64,000 bases of DNA, taken from contig JAEMBT020000008.1 of the NCBI GenBank assembly GCA_018873245.2, positions 4,824,001 through 4,888,000 of the forward strand, in the 5' to 3' direction. The notes below the pieces were generated by a model. That model saw only the letters and a list, made by a program, of their open reading frames with translations. It was not told where the DNA came from and did no database searches. This DNA comes from Archegozetes longisetosus (Eukaryota > Arthropoda > Arachnida > Sarcoptiformes > Trhypochthoniidae). Positions 27,222 through 64,000 of this stretch are shown here, one piece after another. The position numbers were made by a program, and so were the translations under genes. The stretch's first letter is position 1. Every line of letters begins with the position of its first letter.

Positions 27222-27933
27222 TCTAAATTAAATCATTTTCGTAATATCAATTCTCTAACAAATTAGTCAATGTTTTACTCATAGATTGATTAGAGAAGAA
27301 AAATAGAAATAAGAAAATCAAGTATGTAAAGATTGGCAAATAAGAGAATAGAAAGCTAATACTATTATGATAAAGTTACAGTAGGCCTAATTAGACTAAT
27401 AAGGATAATGTGTTTTTCAGTATGATACAAACAAATGTTCACTAATTGCATCAGTATGCCTTCAAATAATAATAAACATTTTCTAACAAGCCAACTATTA
27501 ACACATTATTTTTATCGAGTTCATCCGCTTTGAACTCATTTTTCTGGTATATCTCTTATTTATTCAGCTTATGTGTAGATACCAAGAGAAAAAAATTCGA
27601 ACTCAAGTGATACAGAAAGCGTGATATGAACGTTCACGATTTGTACTACTTTTAAAGTTTGAAAATCAGGATCAGTCGCAAATATAAACTTCGATAAGAC
27701 TATTACTTCTAGTTGATATCATAACACACATCAAAATAATTAATAAACAGTTAGAAATTAGTTTCTAAAAATTCATTCAACTATTAATTGTATAGAATTA
27801 AGATTGAAATAAGTTAGTGACCGAGCAAGAGTAAAGTTTATTATAAAAGTAACAATAGAGAAAGCGACTCTATGTTAGTAGTGTAAACTAAAATTAGATC
27901 AAATAAAGAGTATCATCGTTGTTTTGTAGATTA

Positions 27934-27935
<2 letters not shown>

Positions 27936-27977
<42 letters not shown>
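27936..27977. repeat. (CT)n microsatellite
   Basis: About 41 bp of CT. Confidence 0.95.
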
Positions 27978-27980
<3 letters not shown>

Positions 27981-30704
27981 GTCATTCTAATAGGTTCAAA
28001 CTAAAATAATGTTTTCAATTCAAGATTTGAGCTACAATTTCTATTTTTAATTTCAATAATTTCTATTTTATTAAGAAAAATTGCACGTATTTAATTATAT
28101 TTAAAATTAAACTTGTTTAAATGCTAAAGATTCTGTCGAAGCATTTGTTTTTTGCTATCAAGTCATTCGCATAGTTTCAAATAATCTCAAATGTTTTTAG
28201 TCTCGTTTAGTCCCTTTCGTATTATTCTAAATAAAAATAAATCTGGCTCACAATTGATAGCTTTTATGGTCAATGGTTTCAGTAAAATATTATTGAAATT
28301 AGGCAATAGAATCATCAAAATTAACATATTTTGCTTCCTGGATATAATACTTCTATAATTAAATTATCTGACGAGACTAATGATTAACAATCCGGATTTG
28401 ATTGAACGGATGTGACCCTAAATAAATGACGCTCGCATAGGCTCGCTTTCCCAAACTTTAGCTTGAACCAGGGCCTGATCCTGAATCTGAGTTTGAGCCT
28501 CAACTTATGAGTATGATCTATTTTGATTTGTTTAATTTTACTGAAAAATTGTTGGAAAAACTAAAATACTTTGCTTGATTTTCATTAAAATGTATTCTCT
28601 ATTATTAGAATCTTATTGTTTTGATGAAACCATCAATTTTCACATTATGCATGAATCATAATGTATCTCGATGACTTACTCGATTTTTTATAACTTGAAC
28701 TTAATCTGAGTCTGAGCTTTTGTGCGTCATTGTAAGTAAAACAAACACATCCTTTCGAAAGATAAACTATAAAGGATGTTATATTTCAAATAAAACTGCA
28801 ATCATAGATATAAGGCACTGTTGAAATGCTCGTAATTTTAAATATTAATCATTACTGGAAACATGATTTGTGCGTTAATAACAATTCATTACGGCTTATC
28901 AGAAGAATGAGCAATTCTGGAGATATTTTAAATTCTGGAGATATTTTAATAACCAATTATACTTAGAGAATGAAAAGAAAATTAATACTATGGTTACGTC
29001 AAATTGGAATCAAAATCAAGATTTTAAAATTACTAATCTTACTCAACTCTAAAATATTAACAAACAAACTTGATATCTTTCATTTCAATTTATAAAATTA
29101 TTATTCTAAACTTTCATCGGAGCAATGCTACCAATGTTCTCTTCAATTCTCTTTGAATAAATGAAAACTTAAGCTCATGTTCTATACTGAAAGCGAACAT
29201 AATAGAAGATACGATTTCTCTAATTCACATTTTAATTATGATTCTTTTACATGAATAATATACAAAATACGGCTTTAGGTTCACATTATAGTAATAGGTT
29301 ACATAAACTTTAAGTCTAAACGTGATTTTTGTTTACATTTATGATGGTAATCATTGTTATTTTGTTGATCTTAGTCTCAAATTTTAAGAGTAATGCATTA
29401 CCGATAGCTTGGATCTAATTCTCTGCTTCTGCTTTTAGTCATAGAGACCGAAAGTTAGTTAAAACAAGATTAAGAATAAATCTTAAGAACAAGTCTTGTC
29501 ATGAAATCCACATGAATTTTGAGTCATTATCTCAAGCTTTCGGCCTCTAATTGATTTTTTCAGTCGTGTATATAGTGGAATATTCTGTATAAATAACTTA
29601 AGGAAGTGAAACAAAAGGAAATTAAAAGAGATTCAGAATGACTAATGATATTCAAATTTAAGTTTATTTTATCAGAATTAGCTTTTATTCTACAAACAAA
29701 ATGAAGAAAAAATCAACAATTTTATAACAGAATGCTTTTAAGGACAAGAAGATAGTTATAGTAATTGCATGTATGGATATAATTACCACAAAATCTCTAT
29801 TTCAAAACTAACTAATGTTATAAATCTCAATATCAAAGAATCTATTATTCACCCAAATTGCTTCTTGCTATCAATGTTTATGTTAATTTTTTAGGCATCT
29901 CTTTAATTATTGATAGATAGTATCAGATTCGGCTACAAAAAGATACTGATAGATAACATCTAATTCTGGTTTGTTTGAAAGCAAAAAAAAAGTTTTCGAG
30001 CATTAGAGGGAATTGTTGGTAGATTTTAGCAATAAGTGTGTCAAAGATATAGTAAAAGGCAGAGTTGACTCCTGGATTCACGAAGAGCCAATTTGATGAT
30101 TAAGAGTTGATGGAAAAATATAACACTTGCATCTAAGAAGCTGTTATTCTTATCCTAATATATATTGCTGAACGTTATCCTATTGTAATGTAATAAAAGG
30201 TATATAAAAACACAGAGCTATCACATACTGTGTAAACATTATATTGGATTCAATAAGTTATTTCTAACCGTAAAAAGAGTTGCCTTTTCTGACTACCACT
30301 AATACTGTCAAACAATTAATATGATTATAGAATAACCCAGAAGTAATCTTAAAGCTTAAAGACATTGAACAACAAGATGGCTATGTCTTCATACATGGAA
30401 GTCATAAAAATTGGTTAAGAAATCAAAAATAGTTGCCAACAATAAGAAACAGTTGGTAACCATAAGAAATGGTTTGTGATATGTAGCAAATGATATAAAC
30501 TCTTGAAACGTAAAAGATCTCCTGCTAGTATATACAAAAATGTCGTCACCTTATTTTCTCCATTAGCCTCAATTGAACCAAAAGAGCAGTTTTTTTCCTT
30601 TCAGATCAACACTGTCACTGCCAAACTGATCTTAAGTTTTGATTTTCTACTTCTCTTAAGTTTGATTCCTACTTGTCTGAAGTTTGTTTTATTTTCTACT
30701 TAGA

Positions 30705-30815
30705 TACATAGATCTACTTCATTTCAGAGACATAGATCCACTACATTGAGAGACGCTCAGCTACTACATTGAGAGACGCTGATCTACTACATTGAGAGAC
30801 GCTCATCTACTACGT
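30705..30815 (+). repeat. 24-25-bp tandem repeat, four units
   Basis: Core CTACTACATTGAGAGACGCT repeated three times precisely, preceded by a diverged unit. Confidence 0.9.
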
Positions 30816-32672
30816 TTCAAGCCCTCTTTAGTCTATTATGATTTTAACTTATAATATATATACTCATAATAAGTTAAAGAAAATATCATTTTCTTTTGTA
30901 TCGATTGTTAATTATATTCTCTTCTGCGTAAAATGGAAAAGAATTCAACTGAATTAACTTTATTTATGTTATATTCTGATTATAATGGAACGAAATTTAA
31001 TTTCATAATAGATAGAATTGAATTGATATTCTCTGATATCTGTCTAATAATTTTTCTTAACAATTCACACATACATTTAATACTCGGCTTTTGTGCGTCA
31101 GTCTCTGCGTAAAATGAATTAGTGTCAGATTTGATACGATAAAATCTTACAATAGTAGATATGACGCGATCTATCCTTTTCAGCAAAATTACAGTTGATT
31201 GAAGTCAATTAAAGGTTTAATACGGAAAATATCAATAAAGTCTCTACAGAGCATTTTTCATGACAAGTCATTTGACGCTCTAGTTATATATTAGTCGATT
31301 CTTAACTCTATTATATCGACAATTTTAATCCTAGACTTATAACCGTTATTACCTTATAGTGATTTTTCTTCATTAACTAAGCAAAAGCTGAAAATTTGAC
31401 GAAAACAAACAAAATTGGCGATGTATCAAGTCTCTCAGCTATACTTAATTGATAAGTTTGGATCTTAGGATCTTAAGACTCTGAGACGCTTAAGTTGAAG
31501 ATAAATCTCTATGATTGGAGAAATGCCTAATATTTGCCGCTTTTATCTCAATTAAAATAAGAGTAGGAGATTATGAAATATGATCCCAACCAATATTATA
31601 ATGTACCCCAAATTATTAATGTTTTAGAAATATTTAGTCCTAGTTTAAGTTACAGCTTAAATTCTTAAACTAGTTCCATTAAACTACAATCCTATAATCT
31701 TATAAGTGATTAATAAGATTTTTCATCTGCTAAACTCTCTTTACAGCCATTATAAATTACTTAGTTTTCACTATTAGAAAATTTTCTTAAAATGAAAATT
31801 TAATCTTCTTCAAGATGTAGTTTGTACACTTCTTAAATTATTAATCTCTTCTTTTTCATAAACAGAATCCACGTTAAGATCAATGTTTTCGACTGAAAGT
31901 TTTATATAACCATTTAGACTCTACAAAAATTGCCGTAGAGCTTTTTAAATTTTTTATTATAAAATCTGTTTGTTAAACAATTATCTAACACTATTTGAAA
32001 CTTTAAATCAAATATTTCCATGTTATTTTACGAATAATTTCAAATCGAGAAGGTTGAATTGACGAGAGAACTGGTTTATAAGTAATGATAGACATAAGCT
32101 AGGTTTCGCTGAGCCTGAGCCTCAATCTGAGCCTAGCGTTTCAGGCATCAAATTGAATTTTGCATTCGAAATGTCGAATAATCTTTTTTTTACTTTCTCT
32201 TTATTCATCATAATATAACTTGAAGTTTTCAAACATAATAGTAGAACATACTTTTTGATTGTATCATACAATTTATTTTTGCTAAGTATACAATTTCAAG
32301 TTTTTCTTTATCTGTTTATTATTGTTTTGTTGAATTAAAATATTAGAAACTTATTGTTACCTATAGTGAAAAACGTCAACACTTACAGCGTATATCACAA
32401 CATGTTACGCTGCTGTCTAGACGCATAGTAGAAATTGATAGTTAGAATTGGTTTTAGGATTGCTTTTAACTTTTATTAGAACAACATGAAAAACGTAGAT
32501 AAAACGGCATTACTTTGAAGTTTAAATTTACACATACTAAAAGATTAAGACCTTAGAAACCATTTTTGATGTATTATGCTTGGTCTTTGAGAGGCGGCTC
32601 TCCGTAACTCTCCGTAAGAAAACAAGAATTTTGTTTGTATATTTAAAGCGTTTTATAGTTAATGTGATGTCT

Positions 32673-32708
<36 letters not shown>
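32673..32708. repeat. (TAA)n microsatellite
   Basis: About twelve TAA units. Confidence 0.95.
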
Positions 32709-32710
<2 letters not shown>

Positions 32711-32891
32711 ATGTAAGTGTCAAATAACTTGGCATTAGTTTCAAACCAATTTCTTCAAAATATGCAAAGCCTAGGTTCAAATTACTTAAGGATAAGCCAC
32801 TGCATAACAAATAGTTATAACAATAAGAGTAATTTAAAGTAGGCGTTTTGATTTTTTAGACTAACTTATAATTGAATGTAAACTGTTTTAA

Positions 32892-32965
32892 ATGGGATAG
32901 TTTTAAACTGGAATTGGATTGGATTCAAATGGGGTAGTTTTAAACTAGAATTGGATTGGATTCAA
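32892..32965 (+). repeat. About 40-bp duplication
   Basis: ATGGGATAGTTTTAAACTGG then AATTGGATTGGATTCAA, twice in tandem. Confidence 0.88.
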
Positions 32966-34064
32966 TCATCGTAATAGCTTATAAATTTTGAGCTAAATAT
33001 TTACTATTTAAATAAATACCAAATCTAAATAAACAGATTCGACAGTGCGTAGAAATCGACCCAGAAAATATTTTCATCACATAAGTATCATCTCACATCA
33101 AGACTTAAATGGCATCTAAAAGTCTGACCAACAAACACCAACAAATTACGATAATTGAAATATTAGTTTTTTTATGAGTATACAAGTCTTTTCTAATACA
33201 ATCAAAGCTATGATAAGTGGAACAAAAATTAATCATAAATTTATGTCGAAAAATTAATTTGAAAATAAATATAAATATTTATTTAAGAACTAGCAAAAAT
33301 AAGAATTAATGATCAAGTGAAAAGCGATTTACATTGAGCAAATCCTATTTATTTTGAGATATTCTGATTAAGAAAAATCGGAGAAATCTGATTTTTAGCT
33401 AATTTATTAACTCTGAGAGTGTATGAGCTCAATAATGATAGATAAAAATTGTTCTCTAAAAGTAAACTCAAATTTTGATAATCAATTTTCTGATCAGCTC
33501 TTTTTGAAACTATTGATAAAGAACTTTGATGATAAGTTCACAAGATAGTAAATTATTAAAATCTGAGTACAATTTTAATTTTAAAAACAGTCCAAAAATA
33601 AGAGTCTAACGAAAAGAGAAAACAGTTTTTAAGTTTTCAACACTGAAATTACAAGAAATTGCAAGCCTTATATAAAAGAAGCTTTTAGTGATGTAGAATC
33701 AAAATTAGAGTTATATATAAACCTAACTTGCAAGCTGATACTAAATTTTCTTTCAATACTACAACTTGACTCATACAAACTCAATTGCACTAGTTGGCTG
33801 AAGTACTAATATTTCAATTATGATTATTTGTTGGTGTCATACGGTCAGTCTTCTTTACATGCTTTTTGAGTTATGGTATGACAATATTTGTGCCATGAAA
33901 ATACTTTCGGAGTCTGTTAGTATGCTACTGGATCTCCTTTTAAAGTAATATGCTTAGTAATATTGTATTTATATGAATATGAAATTATAACTGATTTGAT
34001 GAAATTTGGATGTAAAGATTGAACAGGCCCCAAAATGTTGGTGATCGCCTAGACTAACCTAAAC

Positions 34065-34146
34065 TAAAACTATCCTAAAACTATCCTAAAACTATCCTAA
34101 AACTATCCTAAAACTATCCTAAAACTATCCTAAAACTATCCTAAAT
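34065..34146 (+). repeat. 12-bp tandem repeat
   Basis: About seven copies of CTATCCTAAAA-type units (12 bp with alternations) following a degenerate CCTAA start. Confidence 0.9.
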
Positions 34147-34445
34147 GGACGATTTATAAGAATGTTTTATAAATCAGATATTATCTTATATTGCTTCTAA
34201 AGTCGTTCAAGAGTGACCATTAAGGTCGAAAATGATCCCATTTTTGACTCTACATTATTAAGCTTAACATTTGATAAGATGGTGCTTAGTTTTCATTAGT
34301 CTCTAAAGAGTGTATTGAAAAATTGAACAGCTTTAAAAGTATAATAAAAATCTATATTAACAAAACAATCAAACTCACTTTCACCAATCCATTAGAAACA
34401 TTTTAAATTAATTAGTTTATTCACATTTCAGACTTTGTGCTCAAT

Positions 34446-34512
34446 ACAACTGAAACTTATGAAACTTAACGCAACTGAAACTTATGAAACTTAATGCAAC
34501 TGAAACTTATTA
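34446..34512 (+). repeat. 27-bp tandem repeat, 2.5 copies
   Basis: Units share GCAACTGAAACTTATGAAAC followed by TTAAC/T. Confidence 0.88.
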
Positions 34513-34807
34513 ATCAACTCTGAATAGAATTAATTAAACTTAATTTCTATAACTCCATCCAAGTGATGGATATATTGAGTTAACTTGACATAAGCACGAA
34601 GTCTGAAACGAATCACATAAGTGTTATTGAATTGTAAATGTGGTGAGATGTGAGAGAATTTTTTAAAATTTCTAACACCTATTATTCTTTTCTCATTGTG
34701 ACACTTGACACCACTTTTGTTTGCCATTCCTTAGAAATGTCATTCAATCTGAGTGAGAATAGCAATTACATTAAAAATTCAATACACATGTCACTAATTA
34801 AAACTCA

Positions 34808-34920
34808 ACTATTGATTCACTAATAATTCTAACTATTGGTTCGCTTATAATCCTAACTATTGGTTTGCTCATATTTCTATGGCTTGACTAATAATTCTAG
34901 CTATCGCTTCACTTATAATT
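34808..34920 (+). repeat. About 30-bp degenerate tandem repeat
   Basis: Four units built on TAATTCTAACTATTGGTTCG with substitutions, about 250 bp before the mGluR promoter. Confidence 0.75.
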
Positions 34921-35081
34921 GCCATAAAATTGTTTGGCATTTGTATTGTTTTCATCAAGATCACTTGTGAATTAACCGAATTCTCATTGACTGCATAATG
35001 AGTTAACAAATAGCATAGTTTACTCATTGTTTGGTTTAGCAAAGGGTCAACGAATAAGATCCTAGAAAACGGAATTATTTG

Positions 35082-35120
35082 TATTATTCTTATTATTCGT
35101 ATTATTCGTATTATTCTTGT
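35082..35120 (+). repeat. 9-bp repeat upstream of the mGluR TATA box
   Basis: GTATTATTC/TTATTATTC repeated four to five times, ending 15 bp before the TATA box. Confidence 0.85.
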
Positions 35121-35134
35121 TTCAGGGAGTTTGG

Positions 35135-35143
35135 TATAAAAGG
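35135..35143 (+). promoter_or_regulatory. TATA box of the mGluR gene (candidate core promoter)
   Basis: A perfect TATAAAAGG lies about 200 bp upstream of the first coding ATG. Initiator-like TCATTG (about 35154) and TCAGTA (about 35171) follow at 19 and 36 bp. The spacing is not ideal for either, so the exact start is unclear. The text just before TATA (TTGTTTCAGGGAG) also resembles a splice acceptor, so a non-coding upstream exon is an alternative reading. Confidence 0.45.
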
Positions 35144-35191
35144 CGGCATAATGTCATTGAAAATTGCAATTCAGTAAGATATTGAAGATTT

Positions 35192-35269
35192 ATGGCCAAA
35201 AAGGAAGAGCTGGTAGCCATGAATCCAGTCAAGTGTAAATGGTCACTGGCCTTTTGCGACAAGCGATGA
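35192..35269 (+). promoter_or_regulatory. Upstream ORF in the mGluR 5' leader
   Basis: ATG at 35192 opens a 25-codon frame (MAKKEELVAM at its start) ended by TGA 35267-35269, 72 bp before the receptor ATG. If transcription starts near the TATA box, this uORF lies in the leader and could dampen translation of the receptor. The peptide is unknown to me; no conservation can be judged from one sequence. Confidence 0.35.
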
Positions 35270-35341
35270 TAATTGGTCAAGATAATAGTTGCAATATTAA
35301 CAGTAGTGTTCGAATCGCTAGTATCAAACTGACCAAAAACT

Positions 35342-63792
<28,451 letters not shown>

Positions 63793-64000
63793 GTAATCAT
63801 ATCTCACTTTAACTCTCATATAATAGGCATCACTCAATCTCTAAGCAATTAATTGATTTCTCATTCGTTTTATATGTAATACTTGTTTTCTCTCTTTCCA
63901 TTAGCTATAATTAGTTTTTAGGTAAAAACTTCAATTTCCAAATACTCTTTGTTGACAACATGTAATTCTAACTCATTTTATCTGAATTTATTTTGACAAA

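Larger units (their letters stand above)
23941..35134. other. No supported gene between the RING-CH relics and the mGluR promoter
   Basis: Tandem repeats at 26689, 27157, 30705, 32892, 34065, 34446 and 34808, and microsatellites. A GC-richer patch near 25390-25450 and 25690-25770 (GGGGGGGCTAAAA; TCTGGTGGACTATAGTCCCC) looks like old transposon debris. Hexamer-like GAGCCT/GAATCT runs occur at 28440-28500 and 32100. Confidence 0.55.

Overview
This window is strongly AT-rich eukaryotic DNA, almost certainly from an arthropod. It has long introns, many microsatellites and minisatellites, non-autonomous DNA transposons, and scattered interstitial blocks of TTAGG/CCTAA, the arthropod telomere unit. 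A mite or other chelicerate is my guess. There is no bacterial or viral gene organisation. Two genes can be supported.

(1) From about 35.1 kb to beyond the right edge lies the 5' two thirds of a metabotropic glutamate receptor gene on the + strand. Eight coding exons (35342-35485, 36668-37201, 38280-38469, 57548-57797, 59021-59274, 61086-61329, 61658-61841, 63666-63792) join in perfect phase into 642 codons plus one base. They encode a signal peptide, the whole ligand-binding Venus flytrap domain and most of the cysteine-rich linker; the seven-helix domain lies outside the window. The sequence is of the group I (mGluR1/5) type. A TATA box and a short upstream ORF precede the first coding exon.

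(2) Inside the 19-kb third intron, on the same strand, is an intact intronless 181-codon gene (56229-56774). It encodes a small membrane-bound RING-CH (MARCH-type) E3 ubiquitin ligase: an N-terminal C4HC3 finger followed by two membrane segments.

The unexpected result is that this nested gene belongs to a local multicopy family. At least seven decayed relatives can be read by eye: 10237-10735 (-), 11136-11560 (+), 22610-22840 (+), 23428-23940 (+, broken by a transposon), 38960-39330 (+), 43455-43720 (+, split by a telomere-like repeat block) and 46713-46937 (-). They share the RING-CH core in alignable positions, and some share the membrane segments, the C-terminal tail or the 5' flank, but carry stops, frameshifts and lost zinc ligands. 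A 52-bp minisatellite directly upstream of the intact gene appears to derive from the family's 5' flank. This looks like birth-and-death duplication of an intronless RING-CH gene around and inside a neuronal receptor gene.

Layout: 1-10.2 kb holds no recognisable gene, only simple and tandem repeats and a pogo-like MITE. 10.2-11.6 kb holds a divergent pair of RING-CH pseudogenes. 11.6-35.1 kb is mostly unassigned, with two more RING-CH relics and one unidentified coding-like stretch near 19.7-20.2 kb. 35.1-64 kb is the receptor gene, whose large intron carries three RING-CH relics, the intact gene, two MITEs and many minisatellites.
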